A DNA stretch of 41,623 bases, from positions 1 through 41,623 of the forward strand of contig JAGXHV010000067.1 of assembly GCA_024636005.1 (NCBI GenBank). The letters are read 5' to 3'. Below the pieces are notes generated by a model. That model was not told where the DNA came from. It saw nothing but the letters and a program-made list of their open reading frames with translations, and did not search any database. Positions 16,106 through 24,352 of this stretch are shown piece by piece. The DNA comes from Bacillota bacterium. GTDB lineage: Bacteria > Bacillota > Clostridia > Peptostreptococcales > Acidaminobacteraceae. Position numbers and translations under genes: made by a program. Every line of letters begins with the position of its first letter. Within the stretch, counting starts at the first letter, position 1.

Positions 16106-16938
16106 AGATTCACACCCCCTTCCTCAGGGTTGTTCCCGCTGAGACGGTTCATCACCGCCATGGTTACTAGAATGAGAATCATCAAGATGATTGAAATCGC
16201 TGATCCAAAGAACCAGTCATTCACAACTAGAAATTGCTGCTCGATCAGATTACCAATGAGCATGTATTGTCCACCATAAAGCAAGTTGGATATTACGAAC
16301 GTGCTCACTGCAGGCATGAAAACCATTGAGGTTCCTGATACGACACCAGGGAGTGACAATGGAAAAATGACTTTTCTGAACACATTGACCTTATTTCCAC
16401 CCAAATCCTCAGCGGCTTCAATAAGACTTTGGTCCATTTTCGAGAGCACTGTATAAATCGGAAGCACCATAAATGGTAAAAAATTATAAACCATACCAAG
16501 AAGTACTGCACCTTCTGAGTATAAAAATGTCATTTGTGGCAGTCCAAAAAACATCAGTATCTTATTAAGAATTCCATTCTTTCCTAGAATGGTCATCCAT
16601 GCATAAGTCCTGAGCAGGAAGTTCATCCACATCGGGACAACAAAAAGCATTACTGCTATTGTCCGATATCTTGAATTCATTTTAGCTAGGATCATGGCCA
16701 TCGGGTACCCGAGCAAAAGACAAATGGCTGTTGCTTCAAGCGCTATTTTGATCGATCGTGTCCAAACGGCAATATATACGGGTTCAAAAACACGCGCAAA
16801 ATTGGTGGCTGTCAAATAGTATGCACCCGTCTCCGCATCCGTTCTAACCATACTGAAGAATCCTATCATAAGAATCGGAATCAGAATAAACAGTACAATC
16901 CATACTAAATATGGGCCAGAAGCAATACGTTTAAGCAC
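16099..16938 (-). CDS. potB: Polyamine ABC transporter permease PotB
   Basis: A 279-residue permease, six helices, with the EAA-loop LIEAAEDLGGNKVNVFRKVI and the PotB-type SFSxV-like FFSMVRTDAETGAYYLT periplasmic segment. The start is GTG at 16938, six bases behind AAAGGAGG and one base after the potA stop; the ATG-initiated frame from 16971 would begin inside potA and is rejected. Seven-base overlap with potC. Confidence 0.95.
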   Translation of the reverse strand: MLKRIASGPYLVWIVLFILIPILMIGFFSMVRTDAETGAYYLTATNFARVFEPVYIAVWTRSIKIALEATAICLLLGYPMAMILAKMNSRYRTIAVMLFVVPMWMNFLLRTYAWMTILGKNGILNKILMFFGLPQMTFLYSEGAVLLGMVYNFLPFMVLPIYTVLSKMDQSLIEAAEDLGGNKVNVFRKVIFPLSLPGVVSGTSMVFMPAVSTFVISNLLYGGQYMLIGNLIEQQFLVVNDWFFGSAISIILMILILVTMAVMNRLSGNNPEEGGVNLW

Positions 16939-16939
16939 T

Positions 16940-17980
16940 TTATGCCTCCTTTTCCATGATATGAATATCATCTGGATCTATCTGAATACCCACAGAAACG
17001 CCTTCATCCACTTTATCTGTGCTGTGGACAATCCATTCTCTGGAGGACTCCTTGATGACCATCTCATAATGAACACCTTTGAACACTACAGACCTTACAA
17101 TCCCATTCAACTGACCTTCACCGGGACCGACCAGCTTCACATCCTCAGGACGAATGACAACATCCACGAAAGTTTCATCTCCAAAACCTGAATCCACACA
17201 AACGAATTCAAGATCTGCAAAACGCACCAAAAAATCTCTAATCATGATGCCATCAAAGATATTGCTTTCACCTATAAAGTCTGCTACAAACCTATTTTCA
17301 GGTTCATTGTAAATATCTGTCGGAGATCCGATTTGTTGAATTTCACCATGGTTCATGATGATGATCTTATCGGACATCGTGAGGGCCTCTTCCTGGTCAT
17401 GAGTCACATATATAAAAGTGATTCCAAGTTCCTTTTGCATGTTTTTCAGTTCCAGCTGCATCTCTTTTCTAAGCTTCAGATCTAGGGCACCTAGAGGTTC
17501 ATCCAGCAACAACACTTTTGGTTCGTTGACGAGCGCTCTGGCAATCGCGATTCTTTGTTGCTGACCACCAGAAAGTGAATTGATCTTTCTGTTCTCAAAT
17601 CCCGACAAATTAACCAGCTCCAAAATTTTTGAAACTTTGGACGCAATTTCTTTCTCACTGTTTTTTTTGATTCTTAATCCAAATGCAACATTTTCATAGA
17701 TGTTCATGTGTGGAAATAAGGCATACTTTTGAAATACAGTATTGATTTGTCTGAGATACGGTGGTGTATCAGTAATATCATTGCCTTCAAAATATATCGT
17801 CCCAGTAGAGGGTCTATCAAAACCGGCTATCATTCTGAGTGTGGTTGTTTTCCCACAGCCACTAGGTCCCAAAATCGTCAAAAACTGATTCTTTTTAACC
17901 CAAAAATCGATATTTTTTACTACTGCAACACCATTAAATTCTTTAGTTATATTTATACCTTTTACGATTTTATCACTCAA
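16940..17980 (-). CDS. potA: Polyamine ABC transporter ATPase PotA
   Basis: A 346-residue ABC ATPase that energises polyamine uptake. Walker [11 protein letters not shown]-loop [10 protein letters not shown], signature LSGGQQQR, Walker [13 protein letters not shown] and the switch His in VTHDQEEA are all intact. A C-terminal TOBE-like regulatory domain (from about residue 260) includes [12 protein letters not shown]. The start is TTG at 17980, five bases behind GGAGG; an upstream in-frame TTG at 17992 overlaps that ribosome binding site. Fifteen bases after the Xre-cupin regulator gene. Confidence 0.97.
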   Translation of the reverse strand: MSDKIVKGINITKEFNGVAVVKNIDFWVKKNQFLTILGPSGCGKTTTLRMIAGFDRPSTGTIYFEGNDITDTPPYLRQINTVFQKYALFPHMNIYENVAFGLRIKKNSEKEIASKVSKILELVNLSGFENRKINSLSGGQQQRIAIARALVNEPKVLLLDEPLGALDLKLRKEMQLELKNMQKELGITFIYVTHDQEEALTMSDKIIIMNHGEIQQIGSPTDIYNEPENRFVADFIGESNIFDGIMIRDFLVRFADLEFVCVDSGFGDETFVDVVIRPEDVKLVGPGEGQLNGIVRSVVFKGVHYEMVIKESSREWIVHSTDKVDEGVSVGIQIDPDDIHIMEKEA

Positions 17981-17995
17981 TAGTGCCTCCAAGAA

Positions 17996-18535
17996 TTAGA
18001 AATTGGGTGGCGTTCCAACCAATATGATTTTTGCTTCTCTTTTGCCTTTGTTTATGATTTCGTGGCTCTTGTTGGCCTTGTAATAAATGGAGTCTCCTGC
18101 TTTTGCCACATATTTTTTCCCACCTAAGCGTACTACTACCGAACCGGAAATCACAAATCCAAATTCTTCACCCTCATGTGGGTCATGCGCTTCATATGCA
18201 CCATTCGGAGCCAGAGTCAACATGATTGGCTCCATCATATTTTTTTGAGCATTCGGTATGATCCACTCCAAATTGTAACCTGTGATTTCATCCTCTTTTT
18301 CAAAAAAATCTTCTGGTCTAAACACGATTTTTTCTTCAACGGTCTCACTGAAGAACGCCTGTAAATTTGTACCCAGACTCTCGAGAATATCTATCAAACT
18401 GGCTATCGATGGAGATGTCATGTCTCTCTCCAATTGTGATATGAAGCCTTTCGACAATTCGCAACGATCTGCTAATTCTTCCTGAGTGAGGTTGTTTTCA
18501 AGTCTTAGTCTTTTAATTTTTTCACCAATATTCAC
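17996..18535 (-). CDS. Xre-family HTH plus cupin transcriptional regulator (PuuR-like)
   Basis: A 179-residue regulator with an N-terminal helix-turn-helix (GEKIKRLRLENNLTQEELA, about residues 3-58) and a C-terminal cupin (HDPHEGEEFGFVISGSV through HEIINKGKREAKIILVG). This architecture is shared by PuuR and related regulators of polyamine genes, where the cupin senses a small molecule. Leading position in the pot operon supports polyamine-responsive autoregulation (inference). GTG at 18535 is best spaced from AAGGAG; ATG at 18541 is only two bases from it and less likely. Confidence 0.92.
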   Translation of the reverse strand: MNIGEKIKRLRLENNLTQEELADRCELSKGFISQLERDMTSPSIASLIDILESLGTNLQAFFSETVEEKIVFRPEDFFEKEDEITGYNLEWIIPNAQKNMMEPIMLTLAPNGAYEAHDPHEGEEFGFVISGSVVVRLGGKKYVAKAGDSIYYKANKSHEIINKGKREAKIILVGTPPNF

Positions 18536-18554
18536 AACCATTTCTCCTTTTTCG

Positions 18555-18573
18555 AGTTTATTATTACTAAACT
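18555..18573. promoter_or_regulatory. Candidate operator of the puuR-like/pot operon
   Basis: AGTTTA (18555-18560) and TAAACT (18568-18573), a perfect 6-bp inverted repeat with a 7-base spacer, between the -10 element and the first ribosome binding site. Position fits repression of initiation or early elongation by the Xre-cupin protein encoded first in the operon; binding is an inference. Confidence 0.5.
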
Positions 18574-18586
18574 TTTCATTCGATTT

Positions 18587-18615
18587 ATTATACTTTATCC
18601 CCTATGTACAGTCAA
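18587..18615 (-). promoter_or_regulatory. Sigma-A promoter of the puuR-like/potABCD operon
   Basis: Minus strand: -35 TTGACT (18615-18610), 17-base spacer, -10 TATAAT (18592-18587), one mismatch from full consensus. It lies about 50 bases before the first start codon and is one of the two strongest promoters in the window. Confidence 0.85.
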
Positions 18616-18625
18616 GACGAAGCGC

Positions 18626-18671
18626 TAAAAAGGTGTCATATAAAATGATTTTCTCATTATATATGACACCT
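18626..18671 (-). terminator. Rho-independent terminator after cheV
   Basis: A 12-bp perfect stem, AGGTGTCATATA (18631-18642) with TATATGACACCT (18660-18671), continued inward by AATGA/TCATT. On the minus strand it is followed by TTTT (TTTTT with the last stem base). It begins 15 bases after the cheV stop. Confidence 0.85.
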
Positions 18672-18686
18672 AAAAGCATTTCAAAT

Positions 18687-19601
18687 TTACTTGATCTTCA
18701 AAATTTCATCTATCAGTTTAACCAAATTCTCAATTTCAGGTTTGCTCATTTGAGCATCCGCTCCAACCGCTTCACCTTTATGGAGCAAATCTCCTGTGAT
18801 TAACGATGAAAAAATAATCACTGGTAGATTTTTAAGATTGCGATGTTCTTTCACCCGTCTTGTCAATGAATGTCCATCAAGTTGAGGCATTTCAATATCT
18901 GTAATCAACAAATCAATGTCATCCTTGAATTTTTCGCCTTTTTTCTCCACCAACATTAAAAGATAATCCAGTGTTTCCATGCCGTCATCGAAAAACTTGA
19001 GCTTTGTGAAACCCGCTCTTGTCAATGTATCGAGTAAGACTTTACGGATCATCGGGGAATCATCGGCAAGAGCAATCTTAATCCTGGAGCGGTCCTTGAC
19101 TACAATGTCCTTGATTCTATCCATATTGATTCCAGTATTCGGATTGATATCCATGACTATTTTTTCGAAGTCCAACAACATGATAATTTCATTGTTGAGA
19201 TTGATATTGCCAATAATCAATGAATTGGAAGTCAAATCATCAGGTTTCATGATTTCATTCCATCCAATACGTTGAATCCCTAAAACGGATTCTATAGCAA
19301 AACCCACCTTGATTTTGTTGAATTCACATACCAATGTCATTCCATTTTTAACTTTTTCGTTCTTTTGACCTTCAAGAACATAAAGCAAATCCACTACAGA
19401 AATCATTTCACCTCTGATCAATGACAATCCCGAAATGGCCGGATGTGCATTTGGAATTTTGGATATGTTTTCAATTTGAAGCAATTCTTTCACTTTGACA
19501 ACATTGATTGCATAATGAACGCCAGATACCGTGAAGTGTAGAATTTCAACCTCGCCAGTTCCACTTTCAAGTAAAATTCCTGTTTTATTTTCCATATTCA
19601 T
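18687..19601 (-). CDS. cheV: CheV-type chemotaxis coupling protein (CheW plus receiver)
   Basis: A 304-residue fusion of an N-terminal CheW-like domain (about 15-160; INVVKVKELLQIENISKIPN, GLSLIRGEMISVVDL) and a C-terminal response-regulator receiver (about 172-304). The receiver has the acidic pair in LADDSPMIRK, the phospho-acceptor Asp in DLLITDIEMPQLDG, the Ser in IIFSS and the Lys in MSKPE. CheV couples chemoreceptors to CheA and tunes adaptation. No other chemotaxis gene is in the window, so it is an isolated cheV. ATG at 19601 versus ATG two codons later is not decided; AGAGG lies upstream. Confidence 0.95.
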   Translation of the reverse strand: MNMENKTGILLESGTGEVEILHFTVSGVHYAINVVKVKELLQIENISKIPNAHPAISGLSLIRGEMISVVDLLYVLEGQKNEKVKNGMTLVCEFNKIKVGFAIESVLGIQRIGWNEIMKPDDLTSNSLIIGNINLNNEIIMLLDFEKIVMDINPNTGINMDRIKDIVVKDRSRIKIALADDSPMIRKVLLDTLTRAGFTKLKFFDDGMETLDYLLMLVEKKGEKFKDDIDLLITDIEMPQLDGHSLTRRVKEHRNLKNLPVIIFSSLITGDLLHKGEAVGADAQMSKPEIENLVKLIDEILKIK

Positions 19602-19629
19602 CCATCCTCTACCAATTTATCGTATTATC

Positions 19630-19657
19630 ATTATACCTTCAGCATCACACCGACAAA
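19630..19657 (-). promoter_or_regulatory. Promoter for cheV
   Basis: Minus strand -35 TTTGTC (19657-19652), 16-base spacer, -10 TATAAT (19635-19630), about 28 bases before the cheV start. No terminator is visible between kbl and cheV, so read-through from kbl may also contribute. Confidence 0.55.
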
Positions 19658-19664
19658 CAATTTA

Positions 19665-20852
19665 TTATAGTATTCCCATTTCCTTGCCGACTTCCTCAAA
19701 CACTTTAACCGCTCTTGACAGTTGTTCTTCAGTGTGTCCAGCTGTAACCATACATCTCACGCGGCCTTTTCCTTTGGGAACGGTAGGGAAAATAATGGCT
19801 GATACGAAAACTCCTTTTTCTAGCATACGCTTTGAAAAAGCAACTGTTTTGGCTTCATCGCCAATGATTACAGGAGTGATAGGTGTTTCACTATTTCCTA
19901 TATTGTAGCCCAATTTTCCAAGCTCAGCTTTAAAAAACTTGGCATTGCTCCAAAGTCTATCCGTATATTCTGTTGTGGAACTTAAGAGATCGACCGCCTC
20001 CATGATGGCACCTACTGCAGCCGGTGGCAAGGAAGTACTGAAAAGCAATGGACGTCCTCTGTGAAGCAACCATTCTTTCATGACTTTGTTTCCCGCAACA
20101 TAACCGCCAATGACGCCAATGGCTTTGGAAAGAGTCCCTATTGTAAAATCAATTCTTCCATGAAGGCCGAAATGATCCACTGTTCCACGACCGTTCTCGC
20201 CCAAAACTCCTGATCCATGTGCATCGTCAACATAAGTCATACAATTGTATTTCTCAGCGATTTCAACCATTTCAGGCAATTTTGCAAGATCGCCATCCAT
20301 ACTGAAAACACCATCTGTAATGATTAGACAGTTGGTATAGTTTGATCTCTTCTCCTCTAAAACTCGCACCAAATCTTCCATGTCACTATGCTTGAATACG
20401 GCCTTGTCCGCTCTTGAGAGTCTGACACCGTCTATTATACTCGCATGATTGAGTTCATCAGAAATAATCAAATCTCCTTTGTTTGTAATAGCCTGAATGG
20501 CCCCAGCATTACAATTGAAACCTGATTGGAATACCATGACGGCTTCTTCGCGCTTGAATGCTGCAAGTTTGACTTCGAGTTCTTCATGAATGTCCATGTT
20601 ACCGATGATTGTACGTACAGCGCCTGAACCAACTCCGTATTTTTCAACAGCTTTGATGGCAGCTTCCTTCAATCTCGGATGACTTGCAAATCCCAAATAA
20701 TTGTTTGAAGACAAGTTGATTACGGATTGACCATTCAAGATGATTTCCGCTTCATTCGCACCCTCAAGGACTGGTAAAACCCTATAAACACCTTGATCTT
20801 TAAGTTCTTGGACCTGGTCCTTTAAATAATTGAGTTCATGTACATTTGACAT
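19665..20852 (-). CDS. kbl: Glycine C-acetyltransferase / 2-amino-3-ketobutyrate CoA ligase-like PLP enzyme
   Basis: A 395-residue alpha-oxoamine synthase of normal Kbl length. It joins or cleaves glycine and acetyl-CoA with 2-amino-3-oxobutyrate, the second step of threonine breakdown. PLP-site pieces are [12 protein letters not shown] (Asp and His that contact the ring) and [13 protein letters not shown] with the Schiff-base Lys; [14 protein letters not shown] is the N-terminal family signature. Related enzymes BioF and serine palmitoyltransferase share these motifs, and no threonine dehydrogenase gene is nearby, so specificity is likely but not proven. GGGAGG precedes the ATG. Confidence 0.92.
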   Translation of the reverse strand: MSNVHELNYLKDQVQELKDQGVYRVLPVLEGANEAEIILNGQSVINLSSNNYLGFASHPRLKEAAIKAVEKYGVGSGAVRTIIGNMDIHEELEVKLAAFKREEAVMVFQSGFNCNAGAIQAITNKGDLIISDELNHASIIDGVRLSRADKAVFKHSDMEDLVRVLEEKRSNYTNCLIITDGVFSMDGDLAKLPEMVEIAEKYNCMTYVDDAHGSGVLGENGRGTVDHFGLHGRIDFTIGTLSKAIGVIGGYVAGNKVMKEWLLHRGRPLLFSTSLPPAAVGAIMEAVDLLSSTTEYTDRLWSNAKFFKAELGKLGYNIGNSETPITPVIIGDEAKTVAFSKRMLEKGVFVSAIIFPTVPKGKGRVRCMVTAGHTEEQLSRAVKVFEEVGKEMGIL

Positions 20853-20885
20853 ATGACGCCTCCCATAAAATAGTTCATCAGTTAC

Positions 20886-20894
20886 AGTATATCA
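20886..20894 (-). promoter_or_regulatory. Extended -10 promoter for kbl
   Basis: Minus strand TGATATACT, with TATACT as -10 and TGn upstream, about 34 bases before the kbl ATG. The -35 region (TTTATT at 16 bases) is weak. It directly abuts the inverted repeat at 20897-20923. Confidence 0.45.
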
Positions 20895-20896
20895 CT

Positions 20897-20923
20897 TAAT
20901 TGTCTCAAATAAAGTGACAATTA
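20897..20923. repeat. Inverted repeat between the QueG-like gene and kbl
   Basis: TAATTGTC (20897-20904) and GACAATTA (20916-20923), 8 bp each with an 11-base spacer. It ends one base from the QueG-like stop and covers the kbl -35 region. There is no T tract after it, so it is not a standard terminator; an operator for kbl is possible. Confidence 0.5.
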
Positions 20924-20924
20924 T

Positions 20925-21983
20925 TTAAGTTTCACGACTTGCCAATCTTCTCACAGCCCACAAATATGTTTCTTCAAGCCTTGGATTTTTCAGTAAATCA
21001 ATGCGTTTCTTAAGAACTTCAAGATCTGACCGATTTCCATGATTGCCAAGAATAATCAGTGCATTGCGTTTATAAACCCATAAACTCCGCCAAGAGAAGC
21101 CCATATTTCCATATTTTTCAGTAAAGGATTTGTTGTTCATGTCAAGCAGTTCGTGTAAATCGACCCGATTATCAGTATGAGTCATCAAACTTGGATGGGC
21201 GATTATGTCCTTGTTCATCGGACACACCTTTTGACAGATGTTGCATCCATATAGTCTATTCCCAATCAACCTGCGTTCCTGATCGCTCAATACCCTTTTG
21301 GTTTGTGTGAGTAAAGATATGCACTTGTCTGAATTCATGATTGCCCCACCACAAATCTTAGGTGGACAAGCATCGACACAGCTATTACACGCCTCACATT
21401 CCTCAAGGATAGTATTATCAAGATCGAGTGGATTTATTGCTAGTGGGTCAATATCCAAAACACTGTCATAAACCAAATAGCCAATAAAAAAGTGGGTACC
21501 CATCTCGGGATGAATCAGGAAATGGTTCTTTCCAATTTTTCCAAGTCCCGTATACAAACCAATCTCTCGATCGATGTAATCGTCAGTATCAACACAAATC
21601 TCAGGAGCGGTTTCGAAATCGTCAAGTTTTTTAGCAAACTCCATTTGTATCGCTTTCAAAATATCTCTCAAAATTTCATGATAGTCATGTTCCCAAGAAA
21701 AATTGTCCACCAGTCCAACAGCACTTTGACTAGCACTTCCTGTCGGTTCATAAGGAATACCTATAGCAACGATGGTCCCTACAGTTTTCCTGGAAGAAAA
21801 CAAAAAACGTTTTTCAATGTCTTGTTCAAACTCCTTTGTTCCTCTTCTAAGCAGCAGTTCTCTGATCTGACCTTCTCTTTCAATCAGTTTGGACAAAGTG
21901 TGTACATCAATGGTCAAAATGCCCCAATGTTCAACCATTAGAGCATTCATGATTTTTTTTATATCGTTATTATTAATCATCAT
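20925..21983 (-). CDS. queG: QueG-like epoxyqueuosine reductase / 4Fe-4S double-cluster protein
   Basis: A 352-residue soluble protein. The catalytic-domain segment DTDDYIDREIGLYTGLGKIG and KNHFLIHPEMGTHFFIGYL matches the cobalamin-dependent QueG family (Asp and GLGxxGKN). Two ferredoxin-type sets follow: CEACNSCVDACPP and YGCNICQKVCPMN. A C-terminal HEAT-like helical part ends the protein. QueG performs the last step of queuosine synthesis. No other queuosine gene is in the window, and QueG-like paralogues exist, so the symbol is tentative. The ATG at 21983 overlaps the upstream lipoprotein stop (ATGA); the longer frame to 22025 is rejected. Confidence 0.82.
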   Translation of the reverse strand: MMINNNDIKKIMNALMVEHWGILTIDVHTLSKLIEREGQIRELLLRRGTKEFEQDIEKRFLFSSRKTVGTIVAIGIPYEPTGSASQSAVGLVDNFSWEHDYHEILRDILKAIQMEFAKKLDDFETAPEICVDTDDYIDREIGLYTGLGKIGKNHFLIHPEMGTHFFIGYLVYDSVLDIDPLAINPLDLDNTILEECEACNSCVDACPPKICGGAIMNSDKCISLLTQTKRVLSDQERRLIGNRLYGCNICQKVCPMNKDIIAHPSLMTHTDNRVDLHELLDMNNKSFTEKYGNMGFSWRSLWVYKRNALIILGNHGNRSDLEVLKKRIDLLKNPRLEETYLWAVRRLASRET

Positions 21984-23692
21984 TCCATAACCTTTAAAAC
22001 TATATCCTGAATACTTCCAACCCAATTGTTGTAAGGTCCTATATCAATATTCTGAACTCGATCATTGACTCCCCACAATTCGTTAAGGTGTGCGATATAA
22101 ATATAAGGCAGATCCTCATTGGCAAGACTGATCCAATCCGAAACGAGATTCCTTCGCACTGTGCTATCAAACGCAGTCCTGAGTGAGACGAAAAGTTCTT
22201 CGGCAGTTGGATTGCTGTAACTTCCAGCATTGTATCCACCAGGTGTCGCCCCAATGGATCCATAGAGCCTAGCAAAATCATAATCTGCTGGAAGATGCCA
22301 TGCCATAACCCAGAGCATAGCCGAGCGCTCAGTGAACACTTTATCTTTCAACATGTTGAAATCCATAAATTCCACATGCACAACAGCGCCAATTTTTTCC
22401 CATTGTTCTTTCATGGCATTGGCTAGATTATAGGACCAGCTGACATCGCTGAACGCATTGATTGTGAGCTCAAGCCGCTCTCCGTCTTTCATGCGGATGC
22501 TATTTTCATCATCCTGGGACCATCCGGCATCATTGAGTAGTATTTTTGCCTTTTCAATATCATAACTGTATATATTGAGTGCTTGTTCCTCAGGGTAGGT
22601 CCAATGAGTTTCAGGGACTGGTGAATTAGCGAGAATGGCATGATTTTGCCACTCGTTACTTATAAATTCTTCTCTATTGAGAGCATACGCCAGTGCCTGC
22701 CTCACTTTTTTGTCCTTTAGAATCGGATGATTGTGGTTTATTCCAATATAATTGAATGCATTTGACGGAAATTCATAAGTCTCAGCAAAACTAATTTCCT
22801 CAAGCATATCAAAATGTTCTTTTGAAGGTGAAACTGTGATAATGTCGACCGAACCATTTTCAAAAGCCTTCAACGCCATCTGAGGACTCATCGCCTTGAT
22901 GATGACGCGATTGACATTTGATTTCGAAACATGGTGAAAAGCATTTCTTTTCAGCTCAATCTGTTCATCAGATTCTACAGCCACTAAAGCCATCGGTCCC
23001 GTTCCCATAGGATTGCTACTGTTCATGAGGAAATCGTCCCAACTGGAAAATTGATACACATGTTCAGGTATGATCGGTGTTTCGAAACCCCAAACATTAT
23101 AGATGCTTGGTGTCTCAAAACTGAACTTTATCGTCTTATCATCAACAAGCTCAATTCCTGAAATATTGGTTGCTTCACCTGATCTGAATTCATCGACGCC
23201 AACTACTCCATCAATGAATAAACGGTGCTCACCTGAATACTGTTCGTTTGCAAGAACTTCATAAGAAAACAAAACATCTGTTGTTTTCACTCTGGAACCG
23301 TCGTGAAACAACAAATTGTCCTTAATTCTAAATGTATATTCAAGTCCATCCTCGCTGATCTCAATGGAGTCCGAAAGTAATGTCACAGGGTTACCGGTAT
23401 TGTCATGACTCATGAGTCCTTCAAACACCAAATCTCTCACCCAAGTCTCTGTAGTCCTAGTGGCATATAGTGGATGGAAATTGAGACTCAAGTTAGATGA
23501 AGTAACCACCAAAGTCTCTGTTCTTGCCAGAGCGGGGTTCAATTCATACACCTCTTCAACAGCACCATTTTCTACTTCCGGCGGCTTTGGCGTCATGCCA
23601 TTATCGCTTGAATTAAAAGAGGAGCACCCTCCAAAGAGAAAAGTGCTCATCATTAATATTGTAATCAAAAGACATCTAAGTCCATTTTTCAT
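21980..23692 (-). CDS. ABC transporter substrate-binding lipoprotein, peptide/nickel family (SBP_bac_5)
   Basis: A 570-residue extracellular solute-binding protein of the OppA/DppA type. A signal peptide with lipobox-like FLFGGC places the lipid-modified Cys near residue 23. Family landmarks: LNFHPLYATRTTETWVRDLV, YTFRIKDNLLFHDGSRV, KVRQALAYALNREEFI and the C-terminal YNAGSYSNPTAEEL. Ligand could be a peptide, nickel chelate or sugar; sequence alone does not decide. No permease or ATPase gene lies beside it, so it must borrow or be an orphan. Start moved in from 23746 to the ATG before MKNGLRCLLITILMM, with GGAG upstream. Confidence 0.93.
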   Translation of the reverse strand: MKNGLRCLLITILMMSTFLFGGCSSFNSSDNGMTPKPPEVENGAVEEVYELNPALARTETLVVTSSNLSLNFHPLYATRTTETWVRDLVFEGLMSHDNTGNPVTLLSDSIEISEDGLEYTFRIKDNLLFHDGSRVKTTDVLFSYEVLANEQYSGEHRLFIDGVVGVDEFRSGEATNISGIELVDDKTIKFSFETPSIYNVWGFETPIIPEHVYQFSSWDDFLMNSSNPMGTGPMALVAVESDEQIELKRNAFHHVSKSNVNRVIIKAMSPQMALKAFENGSVDIITVSPSKEHFDMLEEISFAETYEFPSNAFNYIGINHNHPILKDKKVRQALAYALNREEFISNEWQNHAILANSPVPETHWTYPEEQALNIYSYDIEKAKILLNDAGWSQDDENSIRMKDGERLELTINAFSDVSWSYNLANAMKEQWEKIGAVVHVEFMDFNMLKDKVFTERSAMLWVMAWHLPADYDFARLYGSIGATPGGYNAGSYSNPTAEELFVSLRTAFDSTVRRNLVSDWISLANEDLPYIYIAHLNELWGVNDRVQNIDIGPYNNWVGSIQDIVLKVME

Positions 23693-23708
23693 AACATTGT
23701 CTCCAGTT

Positions 23709-24275
23709 TTATTCCTTAGGGGGCATTGGAATGACCAAATGCGCAATCGTATGTCTGAATGTGCCCTCTCTAGGTTCTTTCTTATCTTTCAAAAAAGCTT
23801 CAACGACCGCACTGATCTCTCGATTCAATGTTTTGGCTTCAATATCTGTCAGATAATAATCACCTGAATAGGATATTTTCTTAGTCGGTCCATCTTGCAA
23901 TCTTTCGATGGATTCGTAAAAGTCTTTGGATACCGCTTCAAAGAAAGCGATCGACACTTTGCTAATTGTATCGTTCATGACATCATCGAGTGTCACCGCA
24001 CTGCTGTCAATCAATATTTTATATGCCACGGGGCAATAATACTTTTCTACGACACCCAATTTTGAGACTTCCTCAAGCAGTTCGACAATTCCAACTTTTT
24101 CGAGCATTTTAATGTGATAATTGACGCGTCCGTGAGGTTCTTTAAGACACTCGGCAATCTGCTTTGCAGTTTTGGGTTGATTGTTAAAAGCATCGATGAT
24201 ATTCAATCGATACTGTTGAGAAACCGCCTTGATTTGTTCCAAATCCTTTAATACAATTGCGTCTTTCATAAACAC
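23709..24275 (-). CDS. ArsR-like winged-helix transcriptional regulator
   Basis: A 188-residue regulator. Residues about 10-75 form an ArsR/HTH_20 winged helix (SQQYRLNIIDAFNNQPKTAK, then HGRVNYHIKMLEKVGIVEL); the C-terminal half is helical and of unknown ligand specificity, without the metal-binding CxC motif of ArsR/SmtB. It heads an operon with the lipoprotein 16 bases downstream and the QueG-like gene. A GTG at 24275 and an ATG at 24269 are both possible starts; the GTG is closer to AGAGGG, the ATG to AGGTG. Confidence 0.9.
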   Translation of the reverse strand: MFMKDAIVLKDLEQIKAVSQQYRLNIIDAFNNQPKTAKQIAECLKEPHGRVNYHIKMLEKVGIVELLEEVSKLGVVEKYYCPVAYKILIDSSAVTLDDVMNDTISKVSIAFFEAVSKDFYESIERLQDGPTKKISYSGDYYLTDIEAKTLNREISAVVEAFLKDKKEPREGTFRHTIAHLVIPMPPKE

Positions 24276-24300
24276 CTGACCCTCTTGAAAATAATTTTAC

Positions 24301-24339
24301 AACTATTTACATTATATAGTTTTGATATCTTCACGTCAA
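24301..24339 (-). promoter_or_regulatory. Sigma-A promoter with overlapping inverted repeat, ArsR-like operon
   Basis: Minus strand -35 TTGACG (24339-24334), 17-base spacer, -10 TATAAT (24316-24311). An inverted repeat AACTAT (24301-24306) and ATAGTT (24316-24321) with a 9-base spacer overlaps the -10 element, the usual place for an autoregulatory ArsR-family operator. No terminator for the phosphatase gene upstream is visible in 24322-24352. Confidence 0.75.
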
Positions 24340-24352
24340 TAGAGGGCGAATT

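Noticed and set aside
21492-21941. Plus-strand open frame of 149 codons
   Set aside because: Antisense to the QueG-like gene with its FeS cysteine motifs; translation shows no domain.
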